Source of the DNA: Aridibaculum aurantiacum | GTDB taxonomy: Bacteria; Bacteroidota; Bacteroidia; Chitinophagales; Chitinophagaceae | Assembly (NCBI RefSeq): GCF_017355875.1 | Contig: NZ_JAFEWC010000001.1 | Span: 2,542,001 to 2,606,000, forward strand | Length of the DNA stretch: 64,000 nucleotides | Direction of reading: 5' to 3' | Shown: positions 1 to 9,278 of the stretch, piece by piece | Layout of the letters: the number at the start of each line of letters is the position of its first letter | Numbering within the stretch: the stretch's first letter is position 1 | Notes under the pieces: generated by a model | Seen by the model: the letters and a program-made list of their open reading frames with translations, nothing else | Told to the model about the DNA's origin: nothing | Databases searched by the model: none | Translations under genes and position numbers: made by a program

Positions 1-492
1 GTATTCAGTTGCTGCGTTATCGCTGCCACGGAGTATTGATGCAGCGTCTGCAAATGTCATTTGTTTGATAGCAGCAACGAAGATGTTTGCAGCACTTTTG
101 CTTGCATCTTCGGCAGCACGGTTCATGGTAAGAATAGCATTATCTACATGTTTACCCAAACCCATTGCTCTTAACTTTTGCTCAGCCTTTTGTGCTTCTG
201 CCGGCATCAAAATTTTTAGTGCAGCGTTCCCAAAGAAACCATCCACATTAGAAAGCTTTGCTGAACTTCTTTGAGCGCCTGCTTCCAATGCATCTTTCAA
301 TCCACTTGCTATATCGGCAGCTGAAAGATTAACTCCTTTTCCTGTAAGTGATTCTATATTTTTTGCAATCGAACTTGAAGAGCTACTATCTTTCCTGACA
401 GCATCCTTCAGTAAACCTTTAAGACCTTGTGCCTGTATAGATGTAACTGAGGTTGCAATAGCTATAGCAAGTAGAAGATTTTTTTTCATCAT
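1..492 (-). CDS. DUF4197 domain protein (3' end outside window)
   Basis: The gene runs leftward off the window edge, leaving 164 codons from the ATG at 492 (a second ATG follows at 489). The start MKKNLLLAIAIATSVTSIQA is a signal peptide. The remainder matches what I know of the DUF4197 family: VNLSAADIASGLKDALEAG, then KLSNVDGFFGNAALKILMP, EAQKVEQKLRAMGLGKHVD, and NRAAEDASKSAANIFVAAIK. The family is usually about 230 residues, so some 60-70 residues are missing here. The protein is exported, probably periplasmic, and its function is unknown. It is transcribed divergently from the FAD oxidoreductase at 572 across an 80-bp spacer. Confidence 0.85.
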   Translation of the reverse strand, partial: MMKKNLLLAIAIATSVTSIQAQGLKGLLKDAVRKDSSSSSSIAKNIESLTGKGVNLSAADIASGLKDALEAGAQRSSAKLSNVDGFFGNAALKILMPAEAQKAEQKLRAMGLGKHVDNAILTMNRAAEDASKSAANIFVAAIKQMTFADAASILRGSDNAATEY

Positions 493-571
493 GCGAGGTT
501 GTTTAGAGTTTTGACAAATATAAGTTTGAGCTTTAGCCGCTCTATTGAATTAACGTTTCAGATACAATTTT

Positions 572-1750
572 ATGCAGGTAAGCTTCTGGGAACAAACTAG
601 TTTTTATAAAGAACAAGATTTTATTATTGCCGGTGCCGGTCTTGCGGGACTTTGGATCGCTCTCGAATTGAAGGGCAAATTGCCTAAAGCCTCTATTCTC
701 ATACTAGAGCGTGGTGCTATTCCTTGCGGCGCATCTACGCGCAATGCAGGCTTTGCCTGTTTTGGCAGCCCTACAGAAATGATAAGTGATGCTAAGAAAG
801 TGGATGAAGATGCAATGTGGTCAGTAGTAGAAATGCGCTACAAGGGAATAGATAAAATCAGAAAAACATTTACTGATGACGTGATAGACTTTGACCATTG
901 TGGCGGCTATGAATGTTTTAAACACGATGATGGACAGTACGAGCAAGTGAACGCGCAGCTTGACTGGCTGAATAAAGGAATGAAAGCTATTACCGGAAAG
1001 GAAAATGTTTTCACGTGGGCCAACAAAAAATTAGATGATGTAGGTTTCAGTGGCTTTTCATCTATGATAGAGAATAAACTGGAAGGAGGAATTCATTCAG
1101 GGAAATATGTACAAGCTATGCAGCAATTGGTAGCAAGTAAGGGAATAACAATTCTGTACAATACTGAGCTTCTTCAATGGGAAGAGGTACAAGATAAGGT
1201 TCATGTAAGAACACATCAGCAAACTTTCACCTGCAGTCAACTTATACTTGCTACCAATGCATTCTTACCTCGGATAACAAATGATACCACCATTCAACCT
1301 AACCGCGGACAAGTACTGGTAACTGCACCCATCAATGATTTGAAAGTGAAAGGCACCTTCCATTTTGATGAAGGATATTATTACTTCAGGAATGTTGGAA
1401 ACAGGATCTTATTAGGTGGAGCACGCAATACAGCGTTTGATGCAGAAGCCACGGATGAGATGAACATATCTGGTGAGGTACAGGAAGCGCTGGAACATTT
1501 TCTTTTCAAACATATACTACCAAACACTAAAGTAGAGATCACGCACAGGTGGAGCGGCATAATGGCATTTACAAATAACAAGCTTCCCTACCTACATCTA
1601 TTGCAGAAAAATGTACTTGCTGTAAGTGCCTGCAATGGTATGGGTGTAGCACTTACACCTGTCATTGCTGAAAAAGTGGTGCAACAACTTACAGGCTCTT
1701 TTAACGAGAAGGAAGTGTCTTCTTCCCTACTTTTGTCGCCAACCTTGTAA
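572..1750 (+). CDS. FAD-dependent oxidoreductase, DAO family
   Basis: This 392-residue protein belongs to the D-amino-acid oxidase / glycine oxidase fold. The dinucleotide-binding motif IIAGAGLAGLWIALEL sits at about residues 18-33, followed by the acidic strand end LILERG. STRNAGFACFG (about 55-65) resembles the FAD-contacting segment of GlpD/DadA-like enzymes, and a C-terminal NGMGVALTPVIAEKV closes the FAD site. There is no signal peptide, so it is cytoplasmic. The likely reaction is oxidation of an amine or amino acid, but the substrate cannot be read from the sequence. It is first in a tight run with the glutamine cyclotransferase gene, whose ATG lies 4 nt after this stop codon. Confidence 0.85.
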   Translation: MQVSFWEQTSFYKEQDFIIAGAGLAGLWIALELKGKLPKASILILERGAIPCGASTRNAGFACFGSPTEMISDAKKVDEDAMWSVVEMRYKGIDKIRKTFTDDVIDFDHCGGYECFKHDDGQYEQVNAQLDWLNKGMKAITGKENVFTWANKKLDDVGFSGFSSMIENKLEGGIHSGKYVQAMQQLVASKGITILYNTELLQWEEVQDKVHVRTHQQTFTCSQLILATNAFLPRITNDTTIQPNRGQVLVTAPINDLKVKGTFHFDEGYYYFRNVGNRILLGGARNTAFDAEATDEMNISGEVQEALEHFLFKHILPNTKVEITHRWSGIMAFTNNKLPYLHLLQKNVLAVSACNGMGVALTPVIAEKVVQQLTGSFNEKEVSSSLLLSPTL

Positions 1751-1754
1751 CACG

Positions 1755-2561
1755 ATGAAAAAATTTTTAGGCTACCTTCTTTTGATAGTAACAATGGCTG
1801 CATGTAAAGATGATAAAACAGGAGATACAGAAAATACCACTACTAACAGTCCCATTCCTGCACCTCAAAATATCCAGTACAATATAGTTGCTTCCTATCC
1901 GCACGATACTTCATCGTATACTCAAGGATTGATCTGGCTTAATAATTCTCTTTTTGAAGGCACTGGTATAGAAGGGCAAAGCAAACTGCTGAAGGTAGAC
2001 CTGCAGACAGGAAAAGCGCAGCAGGCAGTAAAACTTTCTGATGAAGATTTTGGAGAAGGCATCACCATCCTGAATGATAAGATCTACCAATTGACATGGA
2101 TGAACAATAAGGTGTATGTGTATGATGCATCAAGTTTAAAAAAGATACAGGAGTTTAAGTGGGAGCACCAGGGTTGGGGCATTACGCACAATGGCACAGA
2201 CCTGATCATTAGCACTGGTAGCAACAACCTGTATTTTGTTGATCCGGCTACTTTCCAGATAAAAAATGTAGTCGGTGTTTTTGATAACAATGGTCCGGTA
2301 GGAAACCTGAATGAGCTGGAATATATTGATGGTTCAGTTTATTCCAATGTGTATACCACGGATTATATCATTAAAATAGATCCTTCATCTGGTCATGTAA
2401 TTGGCAGAATGAACCTGGAAGGATTGTTGCAAAAAGCAGGTAAAACAGTAGAGTACGGAGATGGCAATGTACTAAATGGTATAGCGTACGATAAAGAAAA
2501 GAACTCTCTTTACATCACCGGAAAGAAATGGCCGCTACTCTTCGAGCTTAAACTGAACTAG
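1755..2561 (+). CDS. Glutaminyl-peptide cyclotransferase, lipoprotein
   Basis: This is a glutamine cyclotransferase of the plant/bacterial beta-propeller type (PF05096), which converts N-terminal Gln of peptides to pyroglutamate. I chose the ATG at 1755, not the longer frame from 1665, because it gives a clean lipoprotein signal (MKKFLGYLLLIVTMAACKDD, lipobox Cys at about 17) and starts 4 nt after the preceding stop. Family segments are YTQGLIW, FEGTG, EDFGEGI, QLTWMN, EHQGWGI, LNELEYI, NVYTTDYI and VLNGIAYD. The mature protein of about 250 residues is expected in the periplasm or on the outer membrane. T9SS cargo in Bacteroidota often has N-terminal pyroglutamate, so it may process exported proteins such as those in this window (inference). 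Confidence 0.88.
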   Translation: MKKFLGYLLLIVTMAACKDDKTGDTENTTTNSPIPAPQNIQYNIVASYPHDTSSYTQGLIWLNNSLFEGTGIEGQSKLLKVDLQTGKAQQAVKLSDEDFGEGITILNDKIYQLTWMNNKVYVYDASSLKKIQEFKWEHQGWGITHNGTDLIISTGSNNLYFVDPATFQIKNVVGVFDNNGPVGNLNELEYIDGSVYSNVYTTDYIIKIDPSSGHVIGRMNLEGLLQKAGKTVEYGDGNVLNGIAYDKEKNSLYITGKKWPLLFELKLN

Positions 2562-2562
2562 C

Positions 2563-2910
2563 ATGGCAAACAACAACAGGCAGTACTTTGCAGGTAATAC
2601 ACCTTTTGAATGGGGCATTTTTGCAGCTGCATTAGTGGTGATTGTTGTTAACCTTGTATACCGCGATGATGAGTCTGTTACCTACTACCTTTCTGCCCTA
2701 TTATACGCGCTTACCGGCATCGGCATGATTAGTAAGACAAGCAGGGCTCGTGGTTTTATATCCAACAAAATTTACAGGATTTCGATGGCATGCATAGCCT
2801 TTGTTTTTGTAGCTGCAGGCCTTACCATACTTACCGAAGATAAAAGCTGGAACCTGCTATGGCTGGCAGCACTTATAGTTTTTGGAGTTGTAGGAAGAAG
2901 AAACAGCTAG
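2563..2910 (+). CDS. Small four-helix membrane protein, unknown function
   Basis: A 115-residue protein starting one base after the cyclotransferase stop, which implies co-transcription. Hydrophobic stretches at about 16-34, 43-57, 74-90 and 96-108 suggest four membrane helices. The C-terminus ends in GRRNS, and positive residues (KTSRARGF and NKIYR) between helices 2 and 3 suggest that loop is cytoplasmic. I do not recognise a family. Its tight link to the preceding gene is the only clue to function. Confidence 0.7.
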   Translation: MANNNRQYFAGNTPFEWGIFAAALVVIVVNLVYRDDESVTYYLSALLYALTGIGMISKTSRARGFISNKIYRISMACIAFVFVAAGLTILTEDKSWNLLWLAALIVFGVVGRRNS

Positions 2911-2913
2911 TCT

Positions 2914-3023
2914 ATTGAAGATTTTTGATTGCGGATTTTAGATTTAGGAAAACTACCTCCTGTAAAAACGGAGAAAATTATTTTGAACCCAATCTTCAAT
3001 CAAAAATCTAAAATCTAAATTTG
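2914..3023. repeat. Intergenic AATCTAAA-type word repeat, inverted
   Basis: The spacer between two convergent genes holds attgaagatttttgattg and gattttagattta near its left end (2916-2945), and the reversed words caatcttcaatcaaaaatct and aaaatctaaat near its right end (2992-3020). The imperfect inverted arrangement could form a long AT-rich hairpin that serves as a bidirectional terminator. It belongs to a set of similar spacers in the window that use other words. Confidence 0.6.
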
Positions 3024-3031
3024 CTACCCTC

Positions 3032-3931
3032 TTATTTTTTCCGCATCACATAGATCACTGAGCTACATTTTGCGGTATCAAAAATCGCTTTCACATTTGA
3101 GACAAGGCCAACTTTAATGGCGCGTAGGTGGTTGTTTTTCCCTTTTTGATATTGTTCGCTAAGCATGCTTACATAAATGCTATCGAACCACATTGGGTAA
3201 AGCTTTTCTATGATGAAGCCTTTTTCTTCGGCAAGCACATGCATACTTTTTGGCGAAAAATGATATAGGTGTCGTGGCACATCGTAAGCAGCCCAGTAAG
3301 CCTGGTATACAGATGCATCGTGGCTGGTGTAATTTGGTACAGCAACCACCAATCTCCCGGTATTTTTGAGCAACCTGCTAAAGGTGTGAAAGTAGCCATC
3401 CAGGTCGTGAACATGCTCCAGCACATGCCATAGCGTAATGGCATCGTAAGATGCAGGTTGCAGTTCTGTAAGACTTTGCAGTGTTTGCAGCTCAAGGTTG
3501 TATTTAGATAAAGCTGTAGCCCGCGCTGCAGTATCAGGTTCTAAACCTGTAACATGCCACCCGGCTGTTTGCATAGTATGTGCAAAAGCACCAGTACCTG
3601 CGCCAACATCCAGCAAGGTTCCATTCTTTAAGCCAGTGATCTTTTTCAGAAGGCTTCGCTTGCTTCGTAGCGTCACCTTACGCACCTGGTGGTATAGTTT
3701 GTTGATGATGCCTTCCTTAGTATCACTGTGCGACACATACGCCGACGATTGGTAATAAGGAGCTATATAATCGAGCGTAGGCACATTTTGTGTGAATGCA
3801 AATGTGCAGGCACTACATTTCCAGACTTCAAAAATCTTTTTGCTTACTGTGTGATCGGTGCAGCTAAACATCTTGCTGATAGCAGCACTTCCGCAACAGG
3901 GACAATGATCGTATGTAATTTTAGAAGCCAT
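3032..3931 (-). CDS. Class I SAM-dependent methyltransferase with N-terminal zinc ribbon
   Basis: A 299-residue protein. I prefer the ATG at 3931 (MASKITYDHC) over the TTG at 3946. The N-terminus has two CxxC pairs (CPCC at about 10-13 and CSAC at about 39-42), suggesting a zinc ribbon. A Rossmann methyltransferase domain follows: motif I LLDVGAGTGAFAHTM, then GLEPD, and DAITLWHVLEHVHDL. This layout is typical of the Methyltransf_23-type proteins often found in polysaccharide or lipid modification; the substrate is unknown. No glycan genes surround it here. It converges with the small membrane protein gene and is divergent from the DUF58 gene. Confidence 0.85.
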   Translation of the reverse strand: MASKITYDHCPCCGSAAISKMFSCTDHTVSKKIFEVWKCSACTFAFTQNVPTLDYIAPYYQSSAYVSHSDTKEGIINKLYHQVRKVTLRSKRSLLKKITGLKNGTLLDVGAGTGAFAHTMQTAGWHVTGLEPDTAARATALSKYNLELQTLQSLTELQPASYDAITLWHVLEHVHDLDGYFHTFSRLLKNTGRLVVAVPNYTSHDASVYQAYWAAYDVPRHLYHFSPKSMHVLAEEKGFIIEKLYPMWFDSIYVSMLSEQYQKGKNNHLRAIKVGLVSNVKAIFDTAKCSSVIYVMRKK

Positions 3932-4040
3932 AAATAAGTGGTGCAAAGAAAGTGAAAAGGCGGTTAAAAAGTACTACCCCTTTTGCATCTCTTTACTGCA
4001 CTACATGATCTTTCTTTATCTTAACTGCGTAATTACAATT

Positions 4041-5405
4041 ATGAATTTTGCACGATTGAAGGGCAACATCAAACAAGCTGGCTTTTACATTCCTTTCACC
4101 ATCTATTTCCTGGTTTTTGCGGTTGCATCAGTGCTGGCGTGGCGCTGGCTTCACATCAATCCACTGCAGGCAGATACAGCGTTTGGAAATATCTTTCTAT
4201 TGCTGTTAAAGGTGGCTATGTGGTTTGCCATTATCATGCTTACAGTTGCACTGCTGTCTGTTGTTGTTTCACTTGTTCATTTTGTATATCAAAAAAAGAA
4301 ATACGGCATACAGTTTAAAATAGATACCGACCTGAAAGAAAGTGAACTGCACCAAAAGCAGACTGTTCGTTTACATATTTCACCTGTACTAAAGCCTTTC
4401 TTTGGTTTTATAAAATTGAGACTGCAGTACGATCAAAATCATTTTTCAAAAAAATTCTCACTGCTGGAAACGAACAGGAAGAAGTTTTTCAGCAATGAAA
4501 TTGATGGCATTTACAACTGGCCGTTACCGCAGATTAAAGAATATAAAGTAGACAGGGCAGTCATCTACTTTGAAGATGTTTTCCAGTTCTTTTCAGTGGC
4601 CATTGACCTGCCGGCTAAAAGTAACTTCTTCACCCACCCTACTGCTAAAGCATTAGCAGAGCTGAAAGTAGCTCCACGTAAAACGGAAGAAACCAGTACA
4701 CGAATAGATGAACTGCGCAAAGTAGAAGGTGAATACCTGAACTATAAAAACTTTGAGAACAATGATGATGTAAGGCGGATAGTATGGAAGATTTATGCAA
4801 AGAATAAGGAGCTGGTGGTACGTATACCTGAGATTATGGATCCTTATGCTTCTCACATTTACATGTACACTTCTTACTATTCCATTTTCAATACTACTGG
4901 CAATAGTGTAGCAGAAGTTCCATTCCTGAATTATTACAAGGTGATGGCGTGGACGGTTTATCAAAATCTTGTGAAGAAAGGATTTGATGTAAAGTATATT
5001 CCCGACCAGGATACGGCGAAGAATAATTCAGCTGATGAACAACAGGTGGTGAAATACCAGGTAAGTACAAGCCAGTGGCATACTGATAAGCAACTGAAGA
5101 ATTATGTAAAAGCCAAAGATGCTTCTGTTGTACTTGTTTCTTCTTTCAGCGACCCGGAAGAAGTGCGGCAACTGGCAGAACAACATGGAAAAGATATCCG
5201 GTTCATATTTGTAAAACTTACAGATGGCTTGCGCAGGCAGAACCTGTTCGACTGGGTGCAGTGGCTGTTTGTACACAATGAAAAGAATGATATAGATGTG
5301 TATAAAAGAGCATGGGCTATTTCACCATTAAGACAGAAGGTGATACAAAATGAGAAGAACCTGGCTGCTATCATTGGGCAGTTTACTGACCCGGTGGTGG
5401 TGTAA
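4041..5405 (+). CDS. DUF58 domain protein
   Basis: The start is taken at 4041 (MNFARLKGN), giving 454 residues. An upstream in-frame ATG at 4005 would add 12 poorly conserved residues. Two membrane helices lie near the N-terminus (about 15-35 and 50-75). The DUF58 signature occurs at about 225-265: DELRKVEGEYLNYKNF, DDVRRIVWKIYAK, and LVVRIPE. The remainder looks like the degenerate von Willebrand-like fold seen after DUF58. DUF58 proteins are classically paired with MoxR ATPases, and that ATPase is two genes downstream. The cluster probably assembles or activates periplasmic protein complexes (inference from family context). Confidence 0.87.
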   Translation: MNFARLKGNIKQAGFYIPFTIYFLVFAVASVLAWRWLHINPLQADTAFGNIFLLLLKVAMWFAIIMLTVALLSVVVSLVHFVYQKKKYGIQFKIDTDLKESELHQKQTVRLHISPVLKPFFGFIKLRLQYDQNHFSKKFSLLETNRKKFFSNEIDGIYNWPLPQIKEYKVDRAVIYFEDVFQFFSVAIDLPAKSNFFTHPTAKALAELKVAPRKTEETSTRIDELRKVEGEYLNYKNFENNDDVRRIVWKIYAKNKELVVRIPEIMDPYASHIYMYTSYYSIFNTTGNSVAEVPFLNYYKVMAWTVYQNLVKKGFDVKYIPDQDTAKNNSADEQQVVKYQVSTSQWHTDKQLKNYVKAKDASVVLVSSFSDPEEVRQLAEQHGKDIRFIFVKLTDGLRRQNLFDWVQWLFVHNEKNDIDVYKRAWAISPLRQKVIQNEKNLAAIIGQFTDPVVV

Positions 5406-5418
5406 GCAAATGGGTTTA

Positions 5419-5580
5419 TGGTTTCTTGTTCCTCGTTTCTGGTTCTTAGGTGCGAGGTGTGAAAAGAATAAAAACGTTCAAAAGAAATATTAGATCATTC
5501 TTTTGCTCGACATGCGGTTTTGGAAGAGAACACAAGAAAACATGAAGTGAATAACCAGGAACTAGAAACCAGGAACTACA
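5419..5580. repeat. Inverted ACCAGGAACTAGAA word repeats flanking a spacer
   Basis: The 221-bp gap between the DUF58 and transglutaminase genes begins with ggtttcttgttcctcgtttc and ggttcttagg (5420-5450) and ends with ataaccaggaactagaaacc plus aggaactac (5551-5579). The right arm is roughly the reverse complement of the left. The middle holds no open frame or recognisable site. It may be a hairpin that attenuates or punctuates the cluster. Confidence 0.6.
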
Positions 5581-5626
5581 AAAATCAGAACAAAATCTAA
5601 CGTTATAAAAATTGAAGAACTTTTAA

Positions 5627-8239
5627 ATGCAGATTGGAAGAATACATAGTTGGAAGAAAGTGACTGCACAGTTGTTCTTGTTGGCATTACCAACAATAGC
5701 ACTGGCTGTATACTTATTGTGGGATCTGAACAGGTACTATTCTGTACTTCAAAACAGGTATGCCGAGCAAGGACTGTTCTTTGCTACGGGCATTGTTACA
5801 TCATTAGTGTTTTATGGCTATCGCTTCAGGTTCATAACCACAGCAGCGTTACTGGGAGCATTTTATTACCTCGTATACAAAATCATAGGCAACATAAGCG
5901 TAGGCGAATTTGATGCATTCTTTGTATCCGTCAGGTTCCTGATGTTTGCAATCTTATTTTCATTGGGATGGGTAGCTGGATATGGTTTCTCCCGTTCCCG
6001 CTACTTCACTATTTTCTGGGCGGTCTTCCTGTTGGCTTTGCAGATCATTGTTGTTAGTCGTACTGCAGAGGTCACTGCTAATGCCATCATTTTTGCTTTT
6101 GCACCTGTATTAGCGTATGCTTTCTACGTCATCTATATAGCTGAACTCATCCGCAACATGAATGAGGATGAGAAAGGCTTTGTATGGTTTATTGGTAAAA
6201 GGTTAATAGGTTTTACCATGCTTGCCGGAGTGGTTTTGGTTGCACTGTTGCTGGTCTTTCAAAAAGATTTTCAATCTATAGAGCATGATTGGGGCGGTGC
6301 ACAAGGTGGAAAAGAGAAAGGTGGCAAAGAAAGTATGACCAAAGAAAACCGTGATGGCAGCATAAGCAACAAAGACCAGATGAAGATGACAAGCTCTTTA
6401 TCGAAAGATAAGAGACTGGTGTTTGTTGCGCGGGTTGATAATTATTTTCCTGATGGTAAAACACCTAACCCACTTTACTTTACCTCACGCTACTATACCC
6501 GTTTCGATACATCCACCCAGACTTTTGAAACGGATGATAAGATGCCGTACAACGATCTGTTCAGTCCTGACCCGAGCAAGATACCACTGTATTTTGCAAA
6601 GACGGATTCAACGGTATTGACCAATACAAAAGCAACAAAAGGCAGAAAGGTGGTAACGGCAGATGTTTATAAAACACTTCTTTCGCCACACGATTATCTT
6701 GCTCCATCTACAGCATTTTACTGTCAGCCTATAGCTGTAGAAAATGAGTATAAAGACCAGTTTAAAAGTGCTTACCGTGCTAAGATGTGGGTGAGTGATT
6801 TGAATAGCGCTTACTTTATTTACAATCCTGCTGGCAATGATATGCTGGAGCTGTTTCAGCAAACACGTTTTAATGAACTGCGTACTGCTGGTCCTTATTC
6901 ATCATTGGATAAAACGTTTCGCGACTACTACACCTTCATGCCTGCCAACGAAGATTATAAACGTATCGTTGACCTTGCAAAAGACATTACCAAAGACGCA
7001 CATACACCTGTTGACAAAGTAGTTGCTATTCGCGATTTCTTTTTAGGTAAAGATGAGTTCGGACAACCGTTATTCAGGTATAGCGATAACCCGGGAATAC
7101 CAGGATTGCCAAGCGCAAGCAAGCTGAATTATTTTCTTTTTGAGAATAGGAAAGGTTACTGCGCATATTATGCCGGCGCTACTCTTTTCCTGCTACGTGC
7201 ATTAGGTATTCCTAGCCGAATTGCTGCCGGTTTTCTTACAGTAGATAGAAGCAGCAAGAACCCCGGCTGGTATTGGTTTTATGCAGACCAGGCGCATGCA
7301 TGGGTGCAGGTATATTTTCCAGGTTATGGTTGGATAGATTTTGATACAACAGTGCCTGATCAGAATACGCAGCAAGCGGCACAGCCAGATGGCACTCCAC
7401 CTATGAATACACAGCAAGCTTTATTGGTAGCAGACGGCGAAGCAATTTCTGTTGATACCGCAGCCAAGCGTGTTACGATGAAAGTAAAAAAGCTGATGTA
7501 TCATGATCAAAATTTTACAACAGATGCACCAAAAGATATGCTGATGGATGTATCAGTTGCATCTATCACACGTGATACAGGTTTGGCTGTTTTATCCGAC
7601 ATTAAAAAAGGGACAAACATAGTAGCAGTATCATTTGCAGAAGTATTCAAAAACAAGAAGCCTGTACCAACGGATAACCTTTCTTCGCTTGTAGACAAAT
7701 CACCAAAGCCAGCTCCCATTGATGAAGTTAAAATCATGGAAACGGAAGAGCAAAAGAAAGAGCGCCAGTCAAAACAAGAGGAAGCAAAAAAACCATTTGA
7801 TTGGGTGAAAGCAGCCTGGATAACCTTAAGTGTCTTAGGTGGTTTCATTATCATTCTGTTTTCACTGCCGTGGTTGATATGGCTGGTGATACACAACAAA
7901 GCGAAAGGTGCAGGTAATGCAAGAAGCAAAGCTTACAATGTTTTCACTGCATCAACTTATTACCTCAACCAGTTGGGATATACAAGGCATCATCAAAGCC
8001 CTGCTGCATTTGCTACGCAGGTTGACCAAACATTCAAAACAAGCTTTAGCAGCTTCAATAATATTTACCAGAAGGTGAAGTACAGTACAACTCCACTAAC
8101 AGCTAATGAAGAAAAAGCAGTACATGCGTTTTATCCTTCATTTGTGGAGGCTGTAAAAAAGCAGGTGCCGGTAAAAACAAGATTTAGCCGTTTCCTGAAT
8201 GTTTACAATACCCTTCATTTCTTTACCAAACCAAAATAG
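5627..8239 (+). CDS. Membrane transglutaminase-like protein (TgpA type)
   Basis: An 870-residue integral membrane protein. About six hydrophobic helices fill residues 12-225, followed by a large extracytoplasmic region, a further helix at about 728-750 and a C-terminal cytoplasmic tail. The transglutaminase-like core has Cys512 in KGYCAYYAGA, His557 in DQAHAWVQV and Asp573 in WIDFDTT, so the Cys-His-Asp triad is complete and spaced as in the family. ALGIPSRIAAGF between Cys and His is also typical. TgpA-like proteins sit with DUF58 and MoxR genes in many bacteria, and the MoxR gene starts 9 nt downstream. Catalysis could be hydrolysis or cross-linking of periplasmic peptides. Confidence 0.87.
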   Translation: MQIGRIHSWKKVTAQLFLLALPTIALAVYLLWDLNRYYSVLQNRYAEQGLFFATGIVTSLVFYGYRFRFITTAALLGAFYYLVYKIIGNISVGEFDAFFVSVRFLMFAILFSLGWVAGYGFSRSRYFTIFWAVFLLALQIIVVSRTAEVTANAIIFAFAPVLAYAFYVIYIAELIRNMNEDEKGFVWFIGKRLIGFTMLAGVVLVALLLVFQKDFQSIEHDWGGAQGGKEKGGKESMTKENRDGSISNKDQMKMTSSLSKDKRLVFVARVDNYFPDGKTPNPLYFTSRYYTRFDTSTQTFETDDKMPYNDLFSPDPSKIPLYFAKTDSTVLTNTKATKGRKVVTADVYKTLLSPHDYLAPSTAFYCQPIAVENEYKDQFKSAYRAKMWVSDLNSAYFIYNPAGNDMLELFQQTRFNELRTAGPYSSLDKTFRDYYTFMPANEDYKRIVDLAKDITKDAHTPVDKVVAIRDFFLGKDEFGQPLFRYSDNPGIPGLPSASKLNYFLFENRKGYCAYYAGATLFLLRALGIPSRIAAGFLTVDRSSKNPGWYWFYADQAHAWVQVYFPGYGWIDFDTTVPDQNTQQAAQPDGTPPMNTQQALLVADGEAISVDTAAKRVTMKVKKLMYHDQNFTTDAPKDMLMDVSVASITRDTGLAVLSDIKKGTNIVAVSFAEVFKNKKPVPTDNLSSLVDKSPKPAPIDEVKIMETEEQKKERQSKQEEAKKPFDWVKAAWITLSVLGGFIIILFSLPWLIWLVIHNKAKGAGNARSKAYNVFTASTYYLNQLGYTRHHQSPAAFATQVDQTFKTSFSSFNNIYQKVKYSTTPLTANEEKAVHAFYPSFVEAVKKQVPVKTRFSRFLNVYNTLHFFTKPK

Positions 8240-8248
8240 AAACAGCAC

Positions 8249-9232
8249 ATGGAGCAAACCATACAGGTAGAACAAGCCATTGAAAATATACAGCGACTGG
8301 TAGAAAATATAGAGAAAGTAATTCGTGGAAAAAGAAACCAGATACAGTTCATACTAACTGCACTACTTGCCAAAGGCCATATACTGATGGAAGACAATCC
8401 AGGTACAGGTAAAACAGTGATGGCAAAAACATTGGCTCAAAGTATAGCAGGTCGTACGCATGATGGAGGTGTCAATTTCAAACGTATACAATTCACGCCC
8501 GACCTTTTGCCAATGGATCTTATTGGTTCGCACATTTTTGATGATGTACAAAAGGAATTCATCTTTAAGCGTGGTCCATTATTCTGTAATGTGCTACTGG
8601 CTGATGAGATCAACCGTGCTTCACCTAAAGTGCAGTCAGCACTACTGGAGTGTATGGCCGAGCACCAGATCACGATTGGTGAAACTACCTATCCATTAGA
8701 GAAAATGTTCTTCACCATTGCTACGCAAAACCCGGTAGAAATGGAAGGCACTTATCCCCTGCCTGCTGCACAACTCGATCGCTTTTTTATAAAAATTGTT
8801 TTCGGTTATGTAGATGAAGAAACGGAGTTGGACATCTATAACAACTACCTGGGTATAGCTAATAACCTGGAGCATATTGAGCAAGTGCTTTCTATGGAAG
8901 AGATACTGTTTCTACAAGAGGAAGCGGAAAAAGTACATGTACATGAAGAGATTGTAAAAGCGGTTAGAAACATTGTGTGGGATACACGCCGTCACAACGA
9001 TATCCTGCTGGGTGCATCTACGCGTAGCGGTATTACTTTCCTGAAATGTCTGAAAGCATTCGCGTTGGTAAATGGAAGAACGTTTGTAACAGAAGATGAC
9101 TTACAGATTATTACGCCACCAGTATTGGATCACCGCCTTATCTATAGAAACCGTGATGCAAAACAAAAAGCACTGGCAAGCATCCTGGATAAGGAAATGA
9201 GCAGGTTGGGCAAACTAAGATTAGATAAGTAG
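8249..9232 (+). CDS. MoxR family AAA+ ATPase
   Basis: A 327-residue cytoplasmic ATPase. Walker A is DNPGTGKTVMAKTLA at about residues 48-62, and Walker B is LLADEINRASPKVQSALLE at about 116-134. Sensor 1 lies in TIATQNPVEMEGTYPLPAAQ, and the Arg-finger area is QLDRF. The C-terminal lid (AAA_lid_2) contains ASTRSG and DLQIITPPVLDHR. MoxR ATPases act as chaperones that mature or activate partner complexes, usually with DUF58 or VWA proteins as co-factors; the DUF58 and transglutaminase partners are immediately upstream. The 9-nt spacing indicates one operon. Confidence 0.93.
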   Translation: MEQTIQVEQAIENIQRLVENIEKVIRGKRNQIQFILTALLAKGHILMEDNPGTGKTVMAKTLAQSIAGRTHDGGVNFKRIQFTPDLLPMDLIGSHIFDDVQKEFIFKRGPLFCNVLLADEINRASPKVQSALLECMAEHQITIGETTYPLEKMFFTIATQNPVEMEGTYPLPAAQLDRFFIKIVFGYVDEETELDIYNNYLGIANNLEHIEQVLSMEEILFLQEEAEKVHVHEEIVKAVRNIVWDTRRHNDILLGASTRSGITFLKCLKAFALVNGRTFVTEDDLQIITPPVLDHRLIYRNRDAKQKALASILDKEMSRLGKLRLDK

Positions 9233-9252
9233 TAAGTAATAAGTAGTAAGAA
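9226..9252. repeat. Short AAGTAGTAAGT tandem words
   Basis: The end of the MoxR gene and the following spacer read taagtagtaagtaataagta and gtaag: three imperfect copies of an 8-11 nt word, the first of which supplies the stop codon. A small member of the word-repeat spacers. Confidence 0.4.
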
Positions 9253-9278
9253 AAATCAAAAGTCTAAAAAGGTCGTTG

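Noticed and set aside
1665-1754. N-terminal extension of the glutamine cyclotransferase
   Set aside because: It overlaps the preceding gene and lacks a signal; the ATG at 1755 starts a lipoprotein signal peptide.
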